21,092 nt of DNA, from assembly GCA_964384805.1 (NCBI GenBank), contig CAYLLO010000023.1, positions 1-21,092 on the forward strand, given 5' to 3'. Position numbers and translations under genes: made by a program. Shown piece after piece: positions 6,931 through 14,942 of this stretch; within the stretch, counting starts at the first letter, position 1, and every line of letters begins with the position of its first letter. Source of the DNA: HGM10611 sp964384805 (GTDB lineage: Bacteria; Bacillota_I; Bacilli_A; ML615J-28; CAG-313). The notes under the pieces were generated by a model. The model was not told the origin of the DNA. It did not search any database and worked only from the letters and a program-made list of their open reading frames with translations.

Positions 6931-8097
6931 TTATCCAAAGATGCTTAATAATAATCCGGCAGCAACTGCTGAACCAATTACCCCAGCAACGTTTGGTCCC
7001 ATGGCATGCATGAGCAGATAATTAGTGTTATCTTCTTCTAAGCCAATCTTATGCACGACACGTGCAGCCATTGGAACAGCTGAAACTCCAGCGGCTCCAA
7101 TCATTGGATTGATCTTTCCTTTAGTTAGTTTGCACATAAGTTTTCCTACTAGCACTCCACCAGCTGTTGCTACTGAGAAAGCAACTAAACCTAGAAGTAA
7201 GATATATAATGATTGTAGTTTTAAGAATTCAGTACCGATAGCTGTTGCCCCAACGCTAACACCAAGTAAAATGGTGATAGCATACATTAAAGTATTGGCA
7301 GCGGCATTTACTAAATTAGGTACTACACCTGATTCTTTAATTAAGTTACCAAGCATTAGCATTCCAATTAATCCTGAACATGATGGAATGAATAAGATTA
7401 CAATAATCATAACAATAACTGGAAATAAAATTCTTTCTTTTTTAGAAACTTCTCGAGTCATTTCCATTTTAATTCCACGTTCTTTTTTAGTTGTTAACCC
7501 TTTAATAATTGGTGGTTGAATAATTGGCACAAGTGCCATATATGAATATGCTACAACCGCAATAATAGCGCACATTGCTTTACCCTCTTCAGTGCCACCT
7601 AGTAAGGTATTTGATAAGAAGATTGCGGTTGGTCCATCAGCTCCTCCAATAATTCCAATTGATGCTGCTTGTAAACCATCAAATCCTAAAAGAATCGCTC
7701 CGATGAAAGTAATAAAAATACCAATTTGTGCAGCAGCACCTAAAATTAAACTTTTAGGATTAGCAATTAATGGTCCAAAATCAGTACTAGCTCCAATACC
7801 CAAGAAAATAAGTGGTGGGAAAATACCTAGTGATACTCCTTCATGTAAGTAATATAATAAACCACCATAAACAGTTTTTCCTGTTTCATCAACAGTTGGG
7901 GCTTTCATCAAAGTTGGATCTAAATTTACAAGTAACATTCCTACTGCGATAGGAATTAACAAGTATGGTTCAAATCCTTTGGCAATAGCTAAGAAAATCA
8001 ATAGACAGGCTAAAGCAACCATCACATAGTTTTCCCAACCAAGTGAAGTAAACCCCATTTGGTCAAAGAAATTAGTTATTAATTCTCCAATATTCAT
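6931..8097 (-). CDS. oadB: Na+-translocating oxaloacetate decarboxylase, beta subunit
   Basis: OadB is the integral membrane subunit that decarboxylates carboxybiotin and couples this to export of Na+. The 388-residue protein is strongly hydrophobic with many membrane segments and shows the family motif GGADGPTAIFLSN (151-163), whose Asp (D154) corresponds to the aspartate implicated in Na+ translocation. Other family blocks are FLGIGASTDFGPLIANP (98-114) and the C-terminal MHAMGPNVAGVIGSAVAAG (365-383). Its length is slightly below that of the Klebsiella subunit (about 430). It is the last gene of the operon, 6 bases after the biotin carrier gene, and is followed by two hairpins. The beta subunits of methylmalonyl-CoA and glutaconyl-CoA decarboxylases are nearly indistinguishable; the OadA neighbour decides the assignment. 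Confidence 0.93.
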   Translation of the reverse strand: MNIGELITNFFDQMGFTSLGWENYVMVALACLLIFLAIAKGFEPYLLIPIAVGMLLVNLDPTLMKAPTVDETGKTVYGGLLYYLHEGVSLGIFPPLIFLGIGASTDFGPLIANPKSLILGAAAQIGIFITFIGAILLGFDGLQAASIGIIGGADGPTAIFLSNTLLGGTEEGKAMCAIIAVVAYSYMALVPIIQPPIIKGLTTKKERGIKMEMTREVSKKERILFPVIVMIIVILFIPSCSGLIGMLMLGNLIKESGVVPNLVNAAANTLMYAITILLGVSVGATAIGTEFLKLQSLYILLLGLVAFSVATAGGVLVGKLMCKLTKGKINPMIGAAGVSAVPMAARVVHKIGLEEDNTNYLLMHAMGPNVAGVIGSAVAAGLLLSIFG

Positions 8098-8103
8098 TAG
8101 TTA

Positions 8104-8445
8104 TCACCCAATAGTAACAATTTTTTGACCACTTGTTACTACTTGACCTTTACTTACTAATACACTTGTTATTGTTCCATCATATGGGCAAACAATATCA
8201 TTTTCTAATTTCATTGCTTCTAAAATACAAAGAACATCACCCTTTTTAACAGTTTGACCAACACTTACCTTAACCGCATTAATGGTTCCTGCCATAGGAG
8301 CATTAACTGCTTGACCACCTGCTGGAGCAGCTTGAGGTGTTGAAACTGGTTGTGTAGGAGCGGCAATTTTTTCACTACTTTCAGTTACACTTTCTACTTG
8401 AACTTCATAAACTTTATCATTAACTTTTACTTTATATGTTTTCAT
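8104..8445 (-). CDS. Biotin carboxyl carrier protein of the decarboxylase
   Basis: A 113-residue biotinyl/lipoyl-domain protein that shuttles CO2 as carboxybiotin from OadA to OadB. Residues 1-20 form a short N-terminal strand region (YKVKVNDKVYEVQVE), 21-47 an Ala/Pro/Gln-rich flexible linker, and 48-113 the biotinyl domain with the biotinylation site EAMKLEN (K79). In Klebsiella this domain is the C-terminus of the OadA chain; here it is a separate gene, as in glutaconyl-CoA and methylmalonyl-CoA decarboxylases. It lies between oadG (13 bases) and oadB (6 bases). The Shine-Dalgarno sequence AGGAGA overlaps the end of oadG. It is the probable substrate of the BirA encoded at 4702-5421. Confidence 0.93.
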   Translation of the reverse strand: MKTYKVKVNDKVYEVQVESVTESSEKIAAPTQPVSTPQAAPAGGQAVNAPMAGTINAVKVSVGQTVKKGDVLCILEAMKLENDIVCPYDGTITSVLVSKGQVVTSGQKIVTIG

Positions 8446-8458
8446 TTTTAAAATTCTC

Positions 8459-8776
8459 CTATCCGATTTGTTTAATTGAAACTACTCTAACGTCTTGTTG
8501 AGTTTCTTCATGATAATCGATTGTGGCAACTAAAGCGGCTACCATCATATCTTCATCTTTAATATCTTCAAGTTTTAAACTTGATGGTTGAGTATAAGTT
8601 ATTGGTTGTTCTACTTCTTGAACTGGCTCTTCTTGTTTTTTACCAGAAAATAATTGAAATGACGCAACCACTAATGCTAATAAAATCAGCATTATAAATA
8701 CAATTAAGACACAAATGGCTGTAATAGATAAGCTATCAATAAATGATACTTCAGCATTTGCTAAAAACCTATTCAT
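8459..8776 (-). CDS. oadG: Oxaloacetate decarboxylase, gamma subunit (OadG family)
   Basis: OadG is the small single-span membrane subunit that holds the peripheral alpha subunit to the beta subunit and aids assembly. The 105-residue product has one hydrophobic helix at about 15-41, then a charged, Pro/Gln-rich linker (KKQEEPVQEVEQP) and a C-terminal segment (MVAALVATIDYHEE, then VRVVSIKQIG) typical of OadG-type proteins. Sequence conservation in this family is low, so the call rests on size, topology and position between oadA (2 bases) and the biotin carrier gene. Confidence 0.85.
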   Translation of the reverse strand: MNRFLANAEVSFIDSLSITAICVLIVFIMLILLALVVASFQLFSGKKQEEPVQEVEQPITYTQPSSLKLEDIKDEDMMVAALVATIDYHEETQQDVRVVSIKQIG

Positions 8777-8778
8777 TA

Positions 8779-10173
8779 TTAATTACCTCCGATATAAACA
8801 TTGAATGAAACAACTTCATCAACATTTGCATTTGCTTTTTTCTTCCGATTTTCTAAGAATTTCACCGCAACATTTTCAAATAATGCACAGCTTAATACAT
8901 CTTCATCTGATTCACAAATATCTCCATATTTAGCCTTCATTTCTTCAAATTCTGGAGCAATATCATCAGCTGGACGATGGGTAATAACTTTCGCATCTCC
9001 AATTATTTTTTTACGAACATCTTCATTCACTGGAGCAGGTGCTTTACCATATAACCCTTTTAAGTAATCATTAATTTCTTTAGGAACCATTTTATAACGT
9101 TCACCAGCAAGAATATTCATAACAGCTTGCGTTCCAACCATTTGTGAAAGTGGCGTTACAAGTGGTGGATATCCTAAATCTTCACGCACGCGTGGAATTT
9201 CACGTAATACTTCTTCGTATTTGTCCATTGCTCCTTGGCCTTTTAATTGACTCATAAGGTTAGATAACATTCCCCCTGGAACTTGATATCTTAAAATTCT
9301 TGGATTAACCGTTAATGCTTTGGGATTTAAAACTCCTTCGCTGATGAATCGATCTTTAATTTCTGTTAAAATAGCTGTTCCTTTACGACATTGTGCTAAA
9401 TCTAATTGCGGATCTTTATCAGTTCCTCTTAAAACATAACATAAAGCTTCCGTACAAGGTTGACTAGTACCTCCTGAGAATGGAGATAATGCTGTATCAA
9501 CAATATCAACTCCTGCTTCAATAGCTTTTAAAACAGTCATTTCCGCAATACCACCAGTACAGTGAGTATGAAGTTCAATAGGTAAACTACAATTAGCTTT
9601 TAATTCAGAGATAAGTTCATATGCTGCATCAGGTAATAAAACCCCTGCCATATCTTTAATACAAATAGATTGTCCCCCAAGTTTTTCAACTTCTTTAGCA
9701 AGTTCAACATAATATTCAATTGTGTGAACTGGACTAGTAGTGTAAGATAAAGCAATTTGACAATGACCACCATATTTAATACATGCATCAATAGTACTCT
9801 TTAAATTTCGAATATCATTTAGGGCATCAAAGACTCTAATGATATCAATCCCGTTTTCTAATGATTTTTGAACAAATTTTTCAACTAGTTCATCAGAATA
9901 ATGACGATAACCTAAAATATTTTGTCCTCTAAATAACATTTGTAATTTAGTGTTAGGGCAGGCTTTACGAATTAGACGTAATCTTTCCCATGGGTCTTCA
10001 TCTAAAAATCTTAAACACGCATCAAATGTCGCCCCGCCCCAAACTTCTAAAGCATAGTATCCTGCTTTGTCTAAGTGTGTTGCTACTTTTAAAATATCTT
10101 CGGTAGATAAACGTGTTGCGATTAAAGATTGATGACCATCTCTTAAACAAGTATCAACAATTTTGACTCCCAT
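8779..10173 (-). CDS. oadA: Oxaloacetate decarboxylase alpha subunit, carboxyltransferase
   Basis: This soluble subunit transfers the carboxyl group of oxaloacetate to biotin, releasing pyruvate. The 464-residue protein begins directly with the TIM-barrel motif DTCLRDGHQS (7-16). It carries the other metal-site residues: the lysine in CIKDMAG (K173, carbamylated in homologues) and HTH (H202, H204). Residues up to about 290 are the HMGL-like barrel, and the rest is the conserved carboxyltransferase extension (PGGMLSNL, GYPPLVTPLSQMVG). The C-terminal biotin domain of Klebsiella OadA (about 595 residues) is absent and encoded separately downstream. The ATG follows AAGGAGG. A pyruvate carboxylase B subunit has the same fold, but no biotin carboxylase gene is present and OadB/OadG follow, which favours the decarboxylase. 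Confidence 0.94.
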   Translation of the reverse strand: MGVKIVDTCLRDGHQSLIATRLSTEDILKVATHLDKAGYYALEVWGGATFDACLRFLDEDPWERLRLIRKACPNTKLQMLFRGQNILGYRHYSDELVEKFVQKSLENGIDIIRVFDALNDIRNLKSTIDACIKYGGHCQIALSYTTSPVHTIEYYVELAKEVEKLGGQSICIKDMAGVLLPDAAYELISELKANCSLPIELHTHCTGGIAEMTVLKAIEAGVDIVDTALSPFSGGTSQPCTEALCYVLRGTDKDPQLDLAQCRKGTAILTEIKDRFISEGVLNPKALTVNPRILRYQVPGGMLSNLMSQLKGQGAMDKYEEVLREIPRVREDLGYPPLVTPLSQMVGTQAVMNILAGERYKMVPKEINDYLKGLYGKAPAPVNEDVRKKIIGDAKVITHRPADDIAPEFEEMKAKYGDICESDEDVLSCALFENVAVKFLENRKKKANANVDEVVSFNVYIGGN

Positions 10174-10198
10174 AATTCCTCCTTAATAATTAAAATAA

Positions 10199-10238
10199 AA
10201 ACGCAAAAAGTACGCGGGTGCATACTATTATTGCGTTT
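10199..10238 (-). promoter_or_regulatory. Terminator-like hairpin in the oadA leader (possible attenuator)
   Basis: The minus-strand RNA folds into an outer 8-bp stem AAACGCAA / UUGCGUUU, a small internal loop, and an inner 7-bp stem AGUAUGC / GCGUACU (one G-U pair, which forms only on this strand) with loop ACCC. It is followed by GUUUUUAUUUU and, 16 bases on, by the oadA ribosome site. It sits downstream of the promoter at 10323-10351, so it would stop transcription before oadA unless relieved. It could instead be the terminator of the rsuA-like gene. Confidence 0.6.
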
Positions 10239-10322
10239 AGTAACTAATATAAAATAATATACATCCCATCATTTTAAATGTCATATACTTTTAAGCTTTT
10301 AATAATTCCAAAATATATAATT

Positions 10323-10351
10323 ATTTTATCATATTTATTTTTTTTAATCAA
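10323..10351 (-). promoter_or_regulatory. Promoter of the oad operon
   Basis: On the minus strand TTGATT (10346-10351), a 17-base A-rich spacer and TAAAAT (10323-10328) form a good sigma-A promoter in the 255-base gap after the rsuA-like gene. The expected start near 10316 gives a leader of about 143 bases before oadA, long for this genome and able to hold two stem-loops. Confidence 0.65.
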
Positions 10352-10428
10352 CAATAATGTAAATTATTATTTTAAATATCTAAAATGATGTTTTCTATTT
10401 GTAGTATTAGTTTTAATCTTTTTCTTTT

Positions 10429-11124
10429 TTACCCTTCCAATTGGTTTATTTCTTCTTTAGTTAATTTTCGATATTTACCAATTTTCAATGTTTCATCTAA
10501 TTTTACATCTCCAATGGCTAAACGTTTTAAATATGTAACCTGCATTCCACAATCAGCGCACATTCTTTTGATTTGATGAAATTTTCCTTCTTGAATCGTT
10601 ATTTCACACGATTTCTCATCTAATTTTTTAATTATTGCTGGCAAGCATTTATATCCATCATCTAAAGTAATTCCTGATAAAAACTTTTCTTCGATATTTT
10701 CACAATATTTTCCTGTAAATTCTACATAATAAGTTTTATCAATATTATGTTTGGGACTAGTTAAATGATGAATTAATGCCCCATCGTTGGTTATTAAAAG
10801 TAATCCTTCGGTATCTTTATCTAATCTGCCGACAATACGTAAATCTCTATTTTGATATTCATGAAGATCTTCAAAAATCGTTTTTTGAAAATTATCCGTA
10901 GTTGCACAAACATATCCTGCACGTTTATTCATCATTAAATAAAGATATTCTTCGTATTCTAAAAGTTGATTATCTAAAAATATTTCATCTTTTAATTCTT
11001 TAATGGTTGTATTAATTTTCGATATTACAACGTTGTTGATTTTAACTCGCTGATTTTTAATCATTTGTTCACAATTTTTTTTATTTTGACCAGTTGTTAT
11101 TTCTAAAAACTTCACAATTTTCAT
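10429..11124 (-). CDS. rsuA: RsuA-family 16S rRNA pseudouridine synthase
   Basis: A 231-residue pseudouridine synthase of the RsuA/RluB/E/F family, which isomerises uridine in rRNA (U516 of 16S rRNA for E. coli RsuA, also 231 residues). Residues 1-58 are an S4 RNA-binding domain (MIKNQRVKINNVVI region), followed by the LMMNKRAGYVC strand that precedes the catalytic domain. The catalytic motif is GRLDKDTEGLLLITNDG (99-115) with D102 as the nucleophile. KTYYVE and the late IQEGKFHQIKRM block also fit. The frame extends four codons upstream from a TTG, but the ATG at 11122-11124 has TGAGGA at proper spacing. No terminator separates it from the chitinase-like gene upstream, so some read-through is possible. 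RluB or RluF activity cannot be excluded from sequence alone. Confidence 0.88.
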   Translation of the reverse strand: MKIVKFLEITTGQNKKNCEQMIKNQRVKINNVVISKINTTIKELKDEIFLDNQLLEYEEYLYLMMNKRAGYVCATTDNFQKTIFEDLHEYQNRDLRIVGRLDKDTEGLLLITNDGALIHHLTSPKHNIDKTYYVEFTGKYCENIEEKFLSGITLDDGYKCLPAIIKKLDEKSCEITIQEGKFHQIKRMCADCGMQVTYLKRLAIGDVKLDETLKIGKYRKLTKEEINQLEG

Positions 11125-11162
11125 ATTTTTCCTCAAATATACTAATATTATGTTTATTATTT

Positions 11163-13640
11163 TTAGTTATTTTCAGGACTTTTTAAAACTTGATATATAG
11201 CTTTTACTAATGAGCCCGTCGTGTCTTCACCATAATCCCAGAACATTAATCCACCTAATTCTTTTTCTAAAACATATCTGCATTTGTGTTTAATAGAATT
11301 AGGATTATCATATGAGATAAACTCATGAGTTTGAGAATCATATATATATGGCGCACATGCTACTTCATCCCAATAGGATTTAACACTTGAACGTTTCAAA
11401 TAATCTTGTTTAATGGTAGTATAAGTAACATGGTCTCCATTACGAGAAACTGTATTTGAAGCTCCAATAACACTAGATGGTTTACTAGAAAGTGTCCAAA
11501 TCCGACCGTAAAAAGCAGCTCCAATTACTAATTTTTCTTTAGGAAAGCCAGCTCTGATGAAATTAGATACCGCAGAATCGACACTACCATTAGGGGTATA
11601 GTTTGAAGTATATAAAGCGGTATGATGACTAGTAGAAGCACTACTATGCAAATCATAGGTCATTAAATGTAAATAATCCAATACTTCAGTTAATCCTTGA
11701 AGATCATATGTACTAGTAGCCCAATTCCCTCCAGGAATAGCCGCTGTTAATAAATATCCTTCTCCAAGTTCATCTAAGGCTACTCTTAGTTCTTTCATAA
11801 AAATCATATAGTTAAGCCGATCTTGTGAGCTACTAATTCCTGAGGCTGGAAAATGTCCAGGGTATTCCCAATCAATATCTACTCCATCTAAATGATATCT
11901 TTTAATATTAGATATAATTGAATCAATTAATTTTTGACGTCCTTCGGCAGTAGCGGCTGCTTGGCTAATGTTTTGACATCCTGTTTCCCCTTTTCCGTAA
12001 GCCCCAACACTAAACATCACTCGAATTCCTTGTTTTCTTGCTTCTACAACCGTCGAAATCTTAATCAAAGCACCTAAACTTATTAACCCATTTTCTGTTA
12101 CTCTCGCAAAGCAATAATTAATAACATCAATGGTTTCTTCAGGTATCCCACTTAATCCATTATAGTTACCCATATTACTTGACAAATAAGCAAATACAGG
12201 AGTGGTATTAGATAAATCACGAAGTTGTACAGCCTCAACAATTATGTCTGCAGAATGGGTATAGCTTTGATTTTTATATGAGAAAATGGCTGATAAAGTT
12301 ATGGTCGTATCAACTCTTAACGGATTCACTTTTCCGTAAACACTTATAGTATTAACATCACTAGAATTCCATGATACATTAACATTACCCAAACTAGTAC
12401 TAATATTTTGAGGTAAATATATATCGCCTTTCGTGCGATTAGGAATTAAATCTGTTAAAATATCCGCTAAAATACTCCACTTAGCAACTAGCGTTAAATT
12501 ACTAGTAATTGGCGTACTAAAATCAAAGATTGTATTGCCATTATACCATGAATACTCAATAAATGATTCTCCATCATATGCTACTTCTTCTATAACGGCT
12601 CCATATTTAATTTTTTGAGTTTCAATAACCGCTCCCTTATGATCAATAAAAACAACATCATATTCCGCATTATCAGCAATCCATTTAGCATATATCGTTT
12701 TATTTCCATAATCACTAATAGTTATTCTATCAATTTGTAATCCTTGAAATTCTTTATTTAAATACCATCCTAAAAACGTATATCCCGCTTTAGTTGGAGT
12801 ACTAAAAATAACTTCTTCCCCTGCTTTATAACTTGAATGTTTTTCATCTAAAGTCCCACCATCTAAAACATAGGTTATTTTATAAGAATTAGAGTGATTG
12901 CTTACAACATCATATTTAGCAGTTAAAGTAATATTTTTCGTAATCAACGTTTCTTCTGTAACTAATTCATCACCATTATACCATCCTAGGAAAGTATAGC
13001 CTTTTTTAGAAGGCGTTGGTAGTAGTGCAGTCCCATAGTTTTCAACCTCTTGAGTTAAATATCGATTATCTATTTCTCCTCCAGCGGTATTTAAAACTAC
13101 TTCATGTACTAAAGGCCCCCATTTAGCAGTTAAAATAATATTACGGGGTTCCATAGTAGTTCTTGTATAAGGTTCATCTCCTTCATACCAACCTAAAAAC
13201 TCATAATTTTCACGTTCTATAACTGGTAAGGTAATTATTTGGTCTGTCAAAGCATTAATTGTTTCTAGTTTAATACCACAATTAGTAATAAATTCAATAT
13301 TATAATCTAAAGCAAACCATCCTGCATAAATCGTCATTGTTTCATTAACTGTTAGTGTTTTACGTAAATCAGTATTGAATTCTAAATCTTTAGTAGTATA
13401 CCAGTAATCAAAAGTATATCCCGCTCTAGTTGGTGTAGGAAGTTCTACTACTGTACCTGGTTCTAATTTAGTAAGTGGTTCAATAAAATCACCGCCATAA
13501 GTTTCAAAATAAAGCGTTACAGTATTGTCGGGAACTGGATCTGGAACAACCACAGGCAAATCATCAGTTTTTTTTCTGCACCCCGTTAAAAGACAGCAAC
13601 TAAAAACAATAATTACTAATAAAAATACAAATCTTTTCAT
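11163..13640 (-). CDS. GH18 chitinase-like lipoprotein with five InlB repeats
   Basis: A surface-anchored glycoside hydrolase of 825 residues. The signal peptide ends in the lipobox LLTGC, so C21 should carry the lipid. Five InlB-type B repeats follow at about 40-109, 111-175, 178-243, 250-321 and 325-388, most with a GYxFxGWY core (YTFDYWY, YEFLGWY, YTFLGWY). A bacterial Ig-like domain spans about 392-472. The GH18 barrel spans about 478-820: SVGAYG (544-549), the catalytic DGVDIDWE (585-592; E592 the acid, D588 and D590 the supporting pair), MTYDLH (660-665) and GLMFWDYGED (797-806). GH18 enzymes cleave beta-1,4-GlcNAc links in chitin, or in N-glycans in the endo-beta-N-acetylglucosaminidase branch; which one applies is open. 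The frame is open 57 codons further upstream, but the ATG at 13638-13640 follows AGGAGG and begins the signal peptide. Confidence 0.9.
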   Translation of the reverse strand: MKRFVFLLVIIVFSCCLLTGCRKKTDDLPVVVPDPVPDNTVTLYFETYGGDFIEPLTKLEPGTVVELPTPTRAGYTFDYWYTTKDLEFNTDLRKTLTVNETMTIYAGWFALDYNIEFITNCGIKLETINALTDQIITLPVIERENYEFLGWYEGDEPYTRTTMEPRNIILTAKWGPLVHEVVLNTAGGEIDNRYLTQEVENYGTALLPTPSKKGYTFLGWYNGDELVTEETLITKNITLTAKYDVVSNHSNSYKITYVLDGGTLDEKHSSYKAGEEVIFSTPTKAGYTFLGWYLNKEFQGLQIDRITISDYGNKTIYAKWIADNAEYDVVFIDHKGAVIETQKIKYGAVIEEVAYDGESFIEYSWYNGNTIFDFSTPITSNLTLVAKWSILADILTDLIPNRTKGDIYLPQNISTSLGNVNVSWNSSDVNTISVYGKVNPLRVDTTITLSAIFSYKNQSYTHSADIIVEAVQLRDLSNTTPVFAYLSSNMGNYNGLSGIPEETIDVINYCFARVTENGLISLGALIKISTVVEARKQGIRVMFSVGAYGKGETGCQNISQAAATAEGRQKLIDSIISNIKRYHLDGVDIDWEYPGHFPASGISSSQDRLNYMIFMKELRVALDELGEGYLLTAAIPGGNWATSTYDLQGLTEVLDYLHLMTYDLHSSASTSHHTALYTSNYTPNGSVDSAVSNFIRAGFPKEKLVIGAAFYGRIWTLSSKPSSVIGASNTVSRNGDHVTYTTIKQDYLKRSSVKSYWDEVACAPYIYDSQTHEFISYDNPNSIKHKCRYVLEKELGGLMFWDYGEDTTGSLVKAIYQVLKSPENN

Positions 13641-13688
13641 AAATCCTCCTGTAGATTTTAATCTATTTTTGATTTTATAAAATGAATA

Positions 13689-13713
13689 GAAAGCAAACTT
13701 TCCGTTTGCTTTC
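13689..13713 (-). terminator. Hairpin between the two lipoprotein genes
   Basis: A perfect 10-bp stem GAAAGCAAAC / GTTTGCTTTC with a 5-base loop lies 4 bases after the stop codon of the 384-residue lipoprotein gene. On the minus strand the bases that follow (TATTCATTTTAT) are only partly U-rich, so it may be a weak terminator that lets some transcription reach the chitinase-like gene. On the plus strand CGTTTTAT follows, but no gene runs that way. Confidence 0.5.
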
Positions 13714-13716
13714 GTT

Positions 13717-14871
13717 TTATACTTTCCCCCATAAGGCATAGAACACTTTGTCACCATATTCATTAGTTTTAACAGCGGTGTAAGTTTTACCTGTGAAATC
13801 TTCCATAGCATACCAACCTAAGAAAACATATCCTTCTTTTAGAGGTTCACGCAAAGTAATTCCTTCACCAGTTACATAACTTGTGGGAATTTCACTTTGA
13901 CAATAAGCCAAATAGCCATTTTGTAATTTTTCATCAGCATAATTACCTGAGATTAAAGATCCCCAGCCTGGTACTACTCTTTCAGTATTTAAAAAGAAAG
14001 CCAAAATTTCATTTCTCAAAATTGTTCTCGTCATATTACTTTGTTCCGAATTCATTTTTTCCCCATTTAAATATTGAATAAAATATTGACGATTTTCTTC
14101 ACGAGCAGTTGTTGATAAATATTCTATTAAGAATCGCCATTTATCAGTATATATAGAATTATTCATAAATCCCCAATGTTCATCAATAAATGAGAAATAA
14201 CTCATATCCCAAAAATTAGTTGAATCGACTTCTGTACCCACAAATTCAGAATAATCTGTAAAGAAGTTTTCCATCAATTCTTCTTTACTATTATAATCAT
14301 ATAGTAACCCCCCATCTAAATTTAAAGTTAACTTATATGACTTTTGCAAAGTATTAATATCAATCCATTTAGTTGTAATATTTATATCTTCAGTAATAGT
14401 AAAACTACTTTCTACTTTTTCATTATTTATATACCATCCATCAAATAAATATCCTGCTTTGATAGGCATCGGTAAAGTAATTTCCGTACCGTATTCTACT
14501 TTATTATTTCCCTCTTGATAATCACTTTCCATAGTCCCCCCATTTAAACTGAGATTAACATCATATGTCAAAGCAATCCATTTAGCATATAAAGTAAGGT
14601 TTTTGCCAATTTTTGTTTCATTAGTTATCTCTGTTCCACTAATAAACTTTTGAGAAGTATACCATCCATCAAATACATACCCTATCCGCTCAGTAATAGG
14701 TAATTGAACACTTGAGGCAACCTCAATATCTTGAATATCTTCTACCTCTGTTCCCCCATTTTCTATAAAAGTTACAGAATATTTTTTATTTTCAACATCT
14801 ACTGAATCACCACAACTAGCAAGTAAAAATAACGTGATGATTACCATTAATAAAACTTGTAATTTTTTCAT
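13717..14871 (-). CDS. Lipoprotein with InlB repeats, one split by a helical insertion
   Basis: A 384-residue predicted lipoprotein: signal peptide with lipobox LLASC (C20), then two complete InlB-type B repeats (about 30-99 with YVFDGWY, and 102-170 with YLFDGWY). A third repeat starts with YKLTLNLDGGLLYDYN (179-194) and finishes at 337-382 (ITLREPLKEG, YVFLGWY, YALWGKV). Between them lies an insertion of about 135 residues (190-325), rich in aromatic and acidic residues and probably helical (FFTDYSEFVG, NEILAFFLNTERV). I do not recognise the insertion and no catalytic motif stands out. The ATG at 14869-14871 begins a clear signal peptide, with GCGAGGT upstream. It precedes the GH18 lipoprotein, separated by a hairpin. 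The likely role is in adhesion or as a surface scaffold; this is inference from the repeats. Confidence 0.82.
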   Translation of the reverse strand: MKKLQVLLMVIITLFLLASCGDSVDVENKKYSVTFIENGGTEVEDIQDIEVASSVQLPITERIGYVFDGWYTSQKFISGTEITNETKIGKNLTLYAKWIALTYDVNLSLNGGTMESDYQEGNNKVEYGTEITLPMPIKAGYLFDGWYINNEKVESSFTITEDINITTKWIDINTLQKSYKLTLNLDGGLLYDYNSKEELMENFFTDYSEFVGTEVDSTNFWDMSYFSFIDEHWGFMNNSIYTDKWRFLIEYLSTTAREENRQYFIQYLNGEKMNSEQSNMTRTILRNEILAFFLNTERVVPGWGSLISGNYADEKLQNGYLAYCQSEIPTSYVTGEGITLREPLKEGYVFLGWYAMEDFTGKTYTAVKTNEYGDKVFYALWGKV

Positions 14872-14888
14872 AAATACCTCGCTAATAA

Positions 14889-14917
14889 ATTATACCAAAT
14901 TTCTGTGTTTTAAGCAA
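14889..14917 (-). promoter_or_regulatory. Promoter of the 384-residue lipoprotein gene
   Basis: On the minus strand TTGCTT (14912-14917), a 17-base spacer and TATAAT (14889-14894) lie 18 bases before the ATG at 14871. Transcription would start about 10 bases before the ATG, leaving a very short leader. Confidence 0.75.
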
Positions 14918-14942
14918 TACTCCTAAAGGAATTTATTATGAA

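Noticed and set aside
6878..7010. Plus-strand short ORF starting with TTG after a perfect AAAGGAGG
   Set aside because: It runs into the antisense of oadB, has a low-complexity hydrophobic product, and its ribosome-site-like sequence is explained as the loop of the stem-loop after oadB.
7025..7852. Open frames on the plus strand opposite oadB
   Set aside because: They are antisense shadows of a strongly conserved membrane protein gene; no ribosome sites and no recognisable motifs.
10174..10320. T-box leader before oadA, suggested by the ACCCGCG segment
   Set aside because: The T-box sequence GGGTGGNACCGCG and a specifier-bearing stem I are absent, and oadA is not a gene of amino-acid supply.
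13641..13811. 57-codon N-terminal extension of the GH18 lipoprotein reading frame
   Set aside because: It overlaps the end of the upstream lipoprotein gene and the hairpin, and would bury the signal peptide and lipobox; AGGAGG precedes the internal ATG at 13640.
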